The notes under the pieces: generated by a model
What the model saw: only the letters and a program-made list of their open reading frames with translations
What the model was told of the DNA's origin: nothing
The model's database searches: none
NCBI GenBank assembly: GCA_030141605.1
Contig: JAQGDQ010000204.1
Location: 154,501 to 218,500 of the forward strand
Length of the DNA stretch: 64,000 nucleotides
Origin: Tubiluchus corallicola
Taxonomy: Eukaryota; Priapulida; Priapulimorpha; Priapulimorphida; Tubiluchidae
Direction: 5' to 3'
Shown here: piece by piece, positions 23,901 through 32,939 of the stretch
How positions within the stretch are numbered: position 1 is the stretch's first letter
How the letters are laid out: each line of letters starts with the position of its first letter
Translations under genes and position numbers: made by a program

Positions 23901-26900
23901 ACGTAAAGTGACAAATTATAATTTTAAAAAAGCCACGAAGCAACCGTAACGTCTCAATGAACAAAACGTCAAATGATAATGTAAGCAACTACATCCTTCT
24001 ATGTAAACCATTTCGATCGTTAATGACGCTTATCTTCAGTCAATGATTTTAGGAGTTTAAATAGAAGGATAAAGTTGCTTGTATTATCGTTAATCTTTTT
24101 TTGTTTGTTGTTAAAGTTCAGTATATAAGAAACTCGTGCGTGCAAAAATTAAAATTTAGTGTCTAGATCAGAATCATTCAATCTCTTTATTTTGCAGAAC
24201 TGTGCCTCGAGCTATGCTAATTGCCGTTCCACTAGTGACAGTAATTTACATAATGACGAACATATCGTATTTTACAGTGATGACAAAGGAGGAACTCCTT
24301 GCCTCACCAGCCGTTGCAATGGTGCGTAAGATCTCGATTTTTCTCTTTTTCTTTTTGTTTTTTTATACTATTTATACTGACGCAAAACACATTCTTACTA
24401 AAATTTTACTATGTATTTTCTACATAGACATGGGGCAACGCAATGCTTGGTGTTATGGCATGGATTATCCCTGCCTCAGTAGCATTCTCAACATTTGGCT
24501 GCTGTGCTTGCAGTTTTTTTAGTACAGGACGGTAAGTAAATTCTTGCAATATTACATCACCAACTTCAACCAACTTTCAGTAGTGAAGTGTATTGGTTCG
24601 CTTCATAAAGTAGTGCCAGCTTCAACTTCTGTGATACGTGATTATTTTGAATTAAAACGCGCGTAGTTACACAAAGAATTATTGAGCAAAGATGAAAATA
24701 CTTTATCGTATTGAACCACAAAATAGCGCTGAAGAAAGACAAGCAGTCATCAGAAGTAGCTGTTAAAGATTTCTGGGCTTCCAAGCTTATGTGGATTCTC
24801 AACATAGAGCCTCGAAAGCGAAAATCTTATTTGTTTTTGCAAACAGATACAGCTTACTTTGTCAAAGTTGAGTAAAATGACTTTGTAATTAATGTACGTA
24901 TAATTTGGTCAGTAATGCACAAACCGAATGCTATGAAACTGCGAATCGTATGCAGCTCTTTTGCAGGCTGCATATCATATGACTTTCAAGGGCATTTTAG
25001 TCAGCTTTGAAGAGCGTTCACCGATATTTGTATTATGCCATTAGCAAATCAAATGAGATATTGGTCTTTAGGGGTTCCATATCGGAGGGCAAAGTCAAAA
25101 CTTACAATATGAGTCTTGCAACTAACTAAGGCCGACTGACATGTTTGCTTTGTTATAGGCTGTGTCACGCTGCAGCGAGAGATGGACATCACCTGTCTCT
25201 TCTGTCATACATATCTATTAACCGCCTTACTCCTTCACCAGCTCTGACATTCTTTGTAAGAAACTAAAATTCTACTGTTTGTGTGTTCAAATGACAACGA
25301 TAATTATGGCGCCAACGACAGTAAAGATGCAGATCATGGTGAATGATGATGATGATGATAATGATGATGACGACGAGGACGACGACAACGACAACAACTT
25401 CGTTAAGACAAGGGTTTAAGCTAGAATAGCTACTGGATAATGAAAAATCACATTTGAAAGATTTTTTGTGCTTAGTAGGACTTATGCCGTTAGTTGATTT
25501 TGTGGCATGTGCTATTAATAGAGGGGTACTCCCATAGAGGGACTTGTTGCACGTTCACGATTTGGTCAAAAGCGGAATTTTTGGTCATTTTATGCGAGTT
25601 ATGTCGGGAGATTGAAGCAAAATCTTTTAGCAAAGTCTTTTATTAATTTATAAAACGTTTTAGCAAGAATGTTTATTATATTAAAAAATATCATTTAAAA
25701 TAATTGCTAAAAGCGTTTGTAGTATTAACTGATTCTTCGATTTATGTTAATTGTTAGCTGTTAACCTTATAACCTTAACATTGTGATTATAACCTTATGG
25801 CGCATTCAGTTGAGAGTTCTCTTGCAACTTGTTGCGCAACTTCTCTCTGATAGTAAAGTTGCAACGTGTGAACGGTTTGGCAACTTCTCTCTCAACTTGT
25901 TGCAACGTGTGAACGGCTTGGCAACTTCTCCCAGAGAGATTGTTGCACAACCAGTTGCGAGAGAAGCGCAGCGTCTGAACGCGAAATTAAACATTCAGAG
26001 ACTGTTGAAAGAATCACTATAACAGTTTACAATTGCTGTGTTACCGAACAAAATTTTTAATGCTAATTATTATCCCCTCAGACATTCAATCTACTAAAAT
26101 AATTACTAATTATAAGCATTTATAGTTGCCTCATTACTAAATCTAATGTTTCATTTATTTAGGCTACAATTGCTATCGTGATGATTATTCCCTCAGACAT
26201 TCAAAGTCTGTTGACTTTTGTCAGTTTTATGAGTTGGTTCAGTCGAGGGTTTTGTATGTTGACACTCATTTTAATGCGTTGGACACGAGCTAATCTGGAG
26301 CGTCCAATAAAGGTAAAGTATTTGTAGTATGAAGAGCATGATATTGTGTTAATCTGTCTGTATGCTTGCCTGCCACTGCAGCATTTTCATGCAATTATAC
26401 ACGTGAATGCACAAGTTTAAAAACATGCTATATGTAGCAGCATAATTAATAAAAGAGAATGAATTTAATTTTCGTTAAGATTAGCGTAATACGATTGCGA
26501 TCGCCTGCAGTTATGTGCGAAGAATAAAAACAATAAATCTCTGCTATTATCATGTAGATTTAGTTCCTAATTTTCTATTATGCATACATCAGTTGAAGAA
26601 TCCAGTGTCTGGCTAAATACCTAAAAATGAGGTAGTAGCTATAATTAGTCCAACGTAATGAAAGTAACACAAGACAGGGCACAATAGATATTCACCTCAC
26701 CACTAGTAACCAATGAACTAACCATATGAGCCAATATATATATATATGCGTGTGTGTGTGTGTGTGTGTGTGTGCGTGTGCGCGTGTGCGCGTGTGCGCG
26801 TGTGTGTGTGTCAAGCAAAGAATATTAAATAATTATAATCTTTAATTTATAGGTACCTATTGCCCTACCTGTCATATCTTTGTTATTCAGTATCTTTCTT

Positions 26901-27825
26901 GTGGCGGCACCTATCATCGAGGATCCGAAACTTGGTTATCTGTATGCTGCTCTAGTGTATCTATCAGGAGTTTTATCCTATATACCATTCGTTTATTACA
27001 AACGTCACCCGAATTTCCTGGGTAAGTAAAGAAGGACATTAGATATCACAATAGTCTCCAAATCTTGCCTTTTCATAAAAAATATGTCAATTTTTAAAGA
27101 AGCAATTAGCTTGATTAGGCGTATGAAGAATGCATATTTCTGAAAAAAATGATGTAATTATAGCCGTACGAGGATTAAAGAGATTTACCTGTAATTTAAT
27201 AGCATGTAAATAAAAACATGCTCTGTAGGGCGTCACTAATTATGATAATGATGATGACGATGACGATGGTGATCATGGCTGTGGTGGCGATGATGATGAT
27301 GATGGCGATGGCGATGACGATGATGATGATGGTCATCAAAATGATAATGCTGACCACAATGACGACGACGACGACGATGATGATGAGAAGAAGTAGACGT
27401 AGGAAAAAATGACAATCATAAATGAAATGCTCTTTCTCCTCCTTGCCTGTAAAAACGTATGTGTGTGTACGTGTGTGAGAGAGAACGCGTGCGTGCGTGC
27501 GCGCGCGTGTGTGTGGGTGTGCATGCGTGTAATTTAAATAAAGATTTACCATCGTCGTCATCATCATCATTCTTCCTCGACATTATCTCTATGAATCGTT
27601 GTAGCAGAAAAACAGAAATTTTATTTCTTATAACTAGTTGCGGAGTAATCAGCTAAATGAGTTGCGTGGTTAAACTTCAGCCTTTATACTGCATATATGT
27701 AAATGTGGGTCTTGTTCACTGATGTCGCTAAAATAGTTAATTTCTGTATTATAGGTAAACTAACGATCTGGTGTCAAATGTTTTTCGAGGTTGCTCCGTC
27801 AGATATCGACGACATTGCTTTTTAA
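17938..27825 (+). CDS. SLC7-family amino-acid transporter light subunit (LAT/b0,+/xCT type), 12 exons, 512 aa
   Basis: Spliced by eye as 17938-17956, 19003-19164, 19604-19705, 21231-21500, 22065-22190, 23754-23898, 24198-24321, 24428-24531, 25159-25255, 26163-26312, 26853-27021 and 27755-27825. The frame is open throughout, all introns are GT-AG, and the product is 512 aa, a normal length for the family. A polar N-terminus precedes [20 protein letters not shown] and then the GSGIF substrate-backbone motif at residues 61-65 in the first membrane helix. Helix 6 carries the typical YAGW..LN...EEVKNP region. Cys169 in the loop between helices 3 and 4 (FGECGAP) matches the cysteine that in mammals forms a disulfide with the SLC3 heavy chain (4F2hc or rBAT). 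The C-terminus has the FFEV.P signature seen after helix 12. Members exchange amino acids across the plasma membrane. Which substrate class this one serves cannot be told. The start codon rests on a 7-residue first exon; the internal Met at about residue 22 is an alternative. Confidence 0.92.
20113..20847. repeat. Interspersed repeat sequence, probably LINE 3' region, in transporter intron 3
   Basis: On the minus strand this follows the LINE coding relic at 20848-21205 and ends in AATAAAGTTGAATTGAATTGAA, a polyadenylation-like signal followed by a short tandem TTGAA tail as seen in several non-LTR retrotransposon clades. A block at about 20560-20680 is recognisably related to a block in both copies of the tandem duplication (about 33475-33580 and 34665-34770): both contain GTGTTARTAATATAAA, GTGTGATCT/ATGTGATTT and CACCTGAAGATGAA/TACCTGAAAATGAA in the same order. 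Confidence 0.5.
20848..21205 (-). mobile_element. LINE ORF2 C-terminal relic, antisense in transporter intron 3
   Basis: The minus-strand frame reads about 115 residues without a stop, ending at 20848. It carries the zinc-knuckle-like tail of many non-LTR retrotransposons: [20 protein letters not shown] followed by LYNAS, where an intact element would have C.CG...ES..HF..ECP.Y. The cysteine of ECP is changed to Phe here. The reverse-transcriptase core is missing, so this is a 5'-truncated insertion. It ends about 25 bp before exon 4 of the host gene and is oriented opposite to it. Confidence 0.65.
23573..23672. repeat. Intronic repeat, copy 1 of an inverted pair (transporter intron 5)
   Basis: Shares GCCAGACACTG, GAAAATTAGGAA.TAAA, CTACATGATAA, ATTCTTC.CACA and ACTGCAGGCGATCGCAATCG with the reverse complement of 26483-26613, in the same order. 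The class of element is unknown. It sits 82 bp before exon 6. Confidence 0.8.
25344..25391. repeat. (GAT)n/(GAC)n imperfect trinucleotide array
   Basis: Imperfect GAT, GAC and AAC triplets in transporter intron 9. Confidence 0.85.
25800..25983. mobile_element. Short foldback (MITE-like) element in transporter intron 9
   Basis: The left end (GCGCATTCAG.. TTGCAACTTGTTGCGCAAC ..TCTCTCTG) is matched by the reverse complement of the right end (GCGTTCAG.. CTCGCAACTGGTTGTGCAAC ..TCTCTCTG), giving inverted arms of about 50 bp. The centre holds two direct copies of GCAACGTGTGAACGG(T/C)TTGG at 25861 and 25902, a 41-bp period. It is open on both strands, which is expected for a palindromic low-stop sequence. 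No target-site duplication is obvious. Confidence 0.65.
26023..26089 (+). pseudogene. Decayed partial copy of transporter exon 10
   Basis: Located 74 bp before exon 10. It begins AGTTTACAATTGCTGTG, matching the exon 10 junction AGGCTACAATTGCTATCG, and after an insertion of about 20 bp ends with ATTATCCCCTCAGACATTCAA, matching ATTATTCCCTCAGACATTCAA of the exon. It has no acceptor AG in the right place, no donor, and the frame is broken, so it is not a usable exon. Confidence 0.65.
26483..26613. repeat. Intronic repeat, copy 2 of an inverted pair (transporter intron 10)
   Basis: Reverse-complement relative of 23573-23672, located 171 bp after exon 10. It is about 30 bp longer through an internal insertion. 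Together with copy 1 it brackets exons 6 to 10. Confidence 0.8.
26748..26811. repeat. (TG)n microsatellite with GTGCGC variants
   Basis: A short AT run passes into about 60 bp of alternating TG/CG dinucleotides in transporter intron 10. Alternating purine-pyrimidine sequence of this kind can adopt Z-DNA. Confidence 0.9.
27240..27395. repeat. (GAT)n-derived imperfect array in transporter intron 11
   Basis: About 150 bp of GAT, GAC and GGC triplets. It is followed at 27459-27520 by a short GTGT/GAGA/GCGT-rich dinucleotide stretch. Confidence 0.9.
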
Positions 27826-28002
27826 ATATTTTCTTTGTAATGACGGTATATGTTTTTACTGAAGCATAAATTTTATGTACTTATAGGAGGTAGAATATTT
27901 CTTAGCATCCAATAATTTTCAGACGCAGAGCATTTTGAGGCTACAATTTTTTGTGTTTTTGCCACATGTTTTTTTTGTATGAATATGTATCTCAAAAGTT
28001 GA

Positions 28003-28008
28003 AATAAA
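28003..28008 (+). promoter_or_regulatory. Polyadenylation signal of the transporter gene
   Basis: AATAAA lies 178 bp after the stop codon, with a second copy about 30 bp further on. This predicts a 3' untranslated region of about 200 nt. Confidence 0.6.
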
Positions 28009-28669
28009 AAATATTTGCGTGTACAGTAATAAGAATAAAATTACCCAATGCTGAATATCTAGAATGTTTTGTTTGATATCGAATGCGTTATTTAGTTTTT
28101 TTTTTATTCAGTTCTGCACACTACAAGCTAGAATCCGTCACTTCCTGGCGAGGCCTAAAATTGCTACAGTTGTGACTTGTGACATGACTAGAACTATGTA
28201 ATCGAGAAAATTGTTTTTAATTTTTCTCCTTTCATTGTTGTTACTGAAATTAAAGCAATACAATTAGGAATACACTTATAATTAAGCAAACGTAGATTAT
28301 AACTTAAGACAGATCTTGTTGGAAATTTGCGTTGTCTAGCAAAATGACTCTATCTCTGTTCATGCAAAGTGATATAAAATTCAACGAATGCTTTTCAAAT
28401 TGTTTACTTGGGCAAGAATTTTTACTAATATATCATATTGCCAGATTGTTCAAGGGTTCCCCATTTGAAGCTTAATACAAAGAACAAGGTGCAAAAAGAC
28501 AAAGTATAATTCGTCTAAAACATGTGACACTTTTAACTTTTTAGAGGTCACTAATGATCAATATGTATCTTCACAAATTTTTGTCTGTTCTGAAATTCTA
28601 CGATTCGACATGCTTAGCTTTTTTCCCGATAGAGGACAGTACTAGTCAGTCTCGTATGGCTTCAGCGAG

Positions 28670-28740
28670 CAGTATGAAGCCGCACTAAGTACGCATGCGC
28701 CTTTCGCTGCGCAGCCAATAGACATTAATTACGGTTAGAA
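28670..28740. promoter_or_regulatory. Promoter-like block (NRF1-like site and CCAAT box)
   Basis: Within 40 bp there are TACGCATGCGCC, close to the NRF1 palindrome GCGCATGCGC, and GCAGCCAATAG, a CCAAT box. Both are common in animal housekeeping promoters and rare in AT-rich filler. A short ATG frame (about 31 codons) starts at 28817. No gene could be followed from it with certainty. Confidence 0.35.
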
Positions 28741-29005
28741 ATTTGTATGTGGTGCGAGTTTGACTTAATCAGGGCAGTACAGACCAGTGGTTATTGTTGA
28801 ACCGTTAAAGTAATTATGCATATACTGGATGAGAAGCGCCTAATTGTATTGAGTGCAAATTTATTGCGGGCAGTCGCTGCAACAACTGACAAACGAAATT
28901 GGCTTCAATGACATTATCAGTCAAGTCTTAACATAAACGCCTACCCCTCGATGAGTTGTGGTTAATCTTCAAAGAAATGAAAATAAGTTTTCCTCTGCAC
29001 CGTAG

Positions 29006-29100
29006 GTTTAACAAGATTTAATGTTTTCGGTTTTATCTTAAAGTTCAATAATAATCTCGCAGAAGACAGCTGGAAGAAGAAAACGACTGAGAAGCAAGGC
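29006..29100 (+). CDS. Possible coding exon, unknown gene
   Basis: Bounded by a fair acceptor (TCTGCACCGTAG) and a perfect donor (GTAAGT), this segment reads 31 codons in one frame (LTRFNVFGFILKFNNNLAED then WKKKTTEKQG). It enters in phase 1 and leaves in phase 0. The next candidate (29761-29875) is open from phase 0, so the two could join. I recognise no family, and a 31-codon open frame is not improbable by chance. Confidence 0.22.
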
Positions 29101-29760
29101 GTAAGTACCAAATTTTCTGCAAAAGTTATATTAATCGTTGTATTAAGCCTTGTAATAAAAGCTGGCCTTAATACAATTGCTTTTTAAAGAATGACATAAG
29201 TTTCACACTTCATTGCTGTTGTTGTAAATTAATCAGATGAAAGAATTTTTCTTCCTACAAATATAAATTCATGTCTTTTAGTAGAATGGATTTTTTTAAT
29301 ATCTGAATTTCTGTTTACTATTTTGGTATCTGTGAGAAGGCGATGTAGCGAAATGCATAAAACGTATACGATATCCACACTGAATTTTTATTTTTCTAAA
29401 TTTTAATATTAATATTTATTTCAATTTTGCATGATAATCAAGCAAAAAAAGCAATAATGTATTAGGGTTGCTGGGAAGTCTGATAGTAACAATTAATGCA
29501 AGAAGGACTTGTTAATCTGCGTCATGTTGATACTGGCTCTGAAATGGATTGATTTTCCTTTAACTGTGATGTGTAGTCAAATGTTAGACTAGCTGTAAAT
29601 TAAAACAACAAACAGCTACTATGCTCTGGAAAAATCACTAGTCGTGTGTGACGTCTTTTGTCCGAGATTTTATAATAATAATGGCGATGACGTCATCTGA
29701 GGATATCGATTGCAAATTTTTGATTTCGACTTTCCATTATCGAAATGAGTTTGCTGGCAG

Positions 29761-29875
29761 CGAGATGTGGTGTCTTCTATTTGCGAAGAAACGAGCAAAC
29801 AGCGTTTAAAGCGACTGCAACGAAACGGAGAAAGCGCATCGAATCCCAAAAGCACCGTTTACAACTTTGTTGGAG
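29761..29875 (+). CDS. Possible coding exon, unknown gene
   Basis: Follows TTTGCTGGCAG and ends at GGAG|GTAACA. One frame is open for 38 codons and has a gene-like composition (ICEETSKQRLKRLQRNGESA). It is in phase with the candidate at 29006-29100. TGACGTC and TGACGTCA (CRE-like) sites lie 60-115 bp upstream, so this could alternatively be near a promoter. No family is recognised. Confidence 0.22.
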
Positions 29876-30256
29876 GTAACATTATAGGCTAATCATTTCA
29901 AGAAGCTGTCTGTTATGTGTCTGAAAGTTTTTGTATTAACAGAACTGTACACACAGTAATCTTATTACCTAGAAAATAATACCAAAAGATTTTGTTGATT
30001 TTGATTACATTATTTTTTGTTGGTAATTCGTGACTAAGTAAAAATAACCGTTGTACAAGTTAAGAGATGGAAGAGCTAAAATAAACAGAAGTAAAGGTAG
30101 AGCGCAAGAAAGAACAAGAGAGGCACAATCAAGTACATGCGTGTATGCTAAATAAATTCAAAAAAGGTTAATTAAGGGGATAGACAAAGAATAACAAAAA
30201 GAAAAGATAAAAGGAGAAAGAGCGAGACAAAAAGGCACCAAAGAGAGGGGCGACAA

Positions 30257-30257
<1 letters not shown>

Positions 30258-30304
<47 letters not shown>

Positions 30305-30342
30305 GGAGGGAGGGAGGGAGGGAGGGAGGGAGGGAGGGAGGT

Positions 30343-30377
<35 letters not shown>

Positions 30378-30379
30378 GG

Positions 30380-30471
<92 letters not shown>
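30258..30471. repeat. (AG)n and (GGGA)n compound microsatellite
   Basis: About 210 bp: GA repeats, then about 60 bp of GGGA repeats, then a second GA block of about 110 bp. The Ser-Leu repeat frames on the minus strand are artefacts. Confidence 0.97.
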
Positions 30472-30474
<3 letters not shown>

Positions 30475-30739
30475 GGGCTACTACTTGTTATACCCTTTGT
30501 TTGACAAAGTCTGGAAGTTAGCTTCTTACTACAGCACAAATTAGCATTGTTGTTGACATGATGATGTCAATATTAATGTAATTTACACCGGAATCGTAGT
30601 GGCGCCATAAATATTTATGAACAACTTAACTACGCTAATTCGCCGTCCTCGGTCAATATTGCGCATGATAAATTCTTCTGTGACTAATTTTATAATCCAG
30701 TCACATAATAAATTGTTTCTGTGCGGAAGCTCGTTATTT

Positions 30740-31000
30740 ACATTGTGCCATAACACGCGCGCGCAGTGTGATGTTCCGCGTTGACGCAACGCAAGTGAAA
30801 CGTGTCGCGAATCGTGTGATCGCACGCAGGGTTTTAATACGTGCTTCGAATGTGTTCACTTCATCATCAGTACCAACGATCGGCATGTAACATTTAGGCG
30901 CAGCGTGTTTTAATGCGCAGGTCAGTATAATTCGATCGTTCGTCTTGCCTGCAGGTGTAATTATAGTCGTATGTCATCAGAGGTAAGTGCTGCCGGCTAC
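30740..31000. promoter_or_regulatory. CpG-rich patch with a possible 5' exon
   Basis: Unusually CpG-dense for this AT-rich window (for example ACGCGCGCGCAG, TTCCGCGTTGACGCAACGC, CGTGTCGCGAATCG). At its right end a segment from 30955 to 30982, between CTTGCCTGCAG and a perfect GTAAGT donor, contains ATGTCATCAGAG (Met-Ser-Ser-Glu). This could be the first coding exon of an unrecognised + strand gene. I found no downstream partner. Confidence 0.3.
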
Positions 31001-32483
31001 GTGTAGTCGCAACACGATCATTAACAGCAGGTTAACAGGCAAAATAGTTACCTGTTTGTATGACCGTACACGTGTATTTGACATTTTCCGCTGGCTTCCG
31101 CATCTGATTCAGCGGTACTACAGTAACCTCATTATCATAATCATCATCACCATCGTCATGTGGCTGTAGTAGTAATAGCCTTAGCAGCAGCTGCAAGCGT
31201 TAAGACCTTTTGCTGGACAATAGTTGTATTTCTGTTAGTTCTGTCTAATACAATAATGTCCCAGTTATCTTCTAATGTAAAACGTTTTTATTTGCTACTG
31301 AAACAGATACATTAAGTTTTGTGGTAAATGCGCTGGTAAAATTAATCTGCAGCAAAATTAATGTTTTAAGCGACGGTTATTGCGCGCATTCATCCTGTTA
31401 TACACCATACACGCAATGTAACGTGCGTGAGAGTACGCATCCGTGTCTTCAATTTAAACTCTTAATCGATGTGACTCAGAATATAAAAAAGTAATTGCAC
31501 TAATAGCACAGTGCGTATCACTTGAAGACAAAGTATTTTTAGGCAAAGTGAAGAGGCGAACCTTAAAAGGAGAAACGAGTTTTCTTATTGTAATTGGTAA
31601 TTGAAACTAGTAGTCGTGAAAAAAATTAAATCCATTCTCCAAAATTACACCAGGTTACATGGGCACCATCCGTTCTAAATCTGTAGCATATCTAGAGGTT
31701 TCTAGAATAATGAAGTTTTAAAATTTGTTTTAAATCACAAATGTGGCGATGACCACTTTAAATGTTCAAGCGATCAGTGGTCCCCTTTTCTTTTTTCTTT
31801 ACTACTGAACTAGCTTTACCAAATTCAATTTTCTGTACCGCTGTGCTGCTAACAAATTTTTAATATCATCTTGCTGGTCAGCAACGTAAGCTATATTGTT
31901 CTTTCTGAAGAACCTAACCTGAAGAAAATTGAAAAAAATTAGAAAATAATCTAAACACTTGAGAACTAACCAACAAAAATAAAACTTAATAGTTGGCTAA
32001 TGTAAACAAACAGAAATGTAGCCATTCCAAATTAAACGGTTGTCTGAGAAGACGAAAAGTGCTATACAATCACATTCAAATTGAACAGTTTTGTTGAGGC
32101 AATGTTGTTTCTTAAAACGTACATTAAAACTTGCGTGTCAGAAATATAGTAAGAATACCTTGTTTCGAGCAGTAAATACGTGATAGATGAGCAAGAAAAA
32201 ATACACCAGTCTCGTCTGTTATCACTTTTATGTTCTTCACACGTTTGGCTTATTTTTGCGGAAATCAATTTAGTTTTCCAACTTGCTATTTCGCTACAGG
32301 CCCTCGCAGAGTTCAATCCAAAGGCAAAACAAACGTATCTCATTCGAAATCAGTCATTCAATCGGGACTCGAGGATCGATAGTCGGCTTTCTTCCGGCTG
32401 CAGCAATACAGTAGCATCGATCCGTGTCCGGTTTATAAACGTCCGTGGCTGCAGCGAACACACGAACCGAGATTTTGGGAATT

Positions 32484-32939
32484 ATGTCAGCATCGTCACT
32501 CACTACGCTGCTCTACGCAACGGCGCAGATCATCTTTCATCTTAAACATAACCCAAACGTCATTTTCAATATAAAACCCACATTTGCTTTCATCATTAAG
32601 TTTATTTTAATTGTAGAGATGAACAATGATTTTAGAGATTGCGGAATAGTGAAGCTGGACGGGCATAATCTTGTATTAGTTCCGCAACAAGGCCGAATGG
32701 CCAGTCCAGTGTCATGCAACAGATATCTACCAGTGATTACCCAATTCAAGACCATCCCATGGTCACTCCTCCAAGCACTTATCAAAGCCAGTGGATGGCT
32801 TAATGTCGGAAAGCATACATCCATGGTTGGCGTGACATCCCACGTCATTATATTCAATGATCTCATACATGTTTGCACGTTTATTTTAATAAAGATGCTT
32901 CAAAACACTACTATTGTGGCCAAAGCGGTGGTATTATAA
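32484..32939 (+). CDS. Hypothetical open frame of 151 codons, doubtful
   Basis: The longest non-repetitive ATG frame outside the known genes starts at 32484 (MSASSLTTLLYATAQIIFHL), about 50 bp after a TATAAA at about 32432. It has no recognised domain. Its last third lies inside the 1.18-kb tandem duplication, and the opposite strand is also open for about 110 codons here. Both facts suggest chance or repeat-derived openness. Confidence 0.15.
   Translation: MSASSLTTLLYATAQIIFHLKHNPNVIFNIKPTFAFIIKFILIVEMNNDFRDCGIVKLDGHNLVLVPQQGRMASPVSCNRYLPVITQFKTIPWSLLQALIKASGWLNVGKHTSMVGVTSHVIIFNDLIHVCTFILIKMLQNTTIVAKAVVL

Noticed and set aside
32062-32343. Minus-strand frame of 93 codons
   Set aside because: Overlaps a + strand frame of similar length, with no motif and no splice context.
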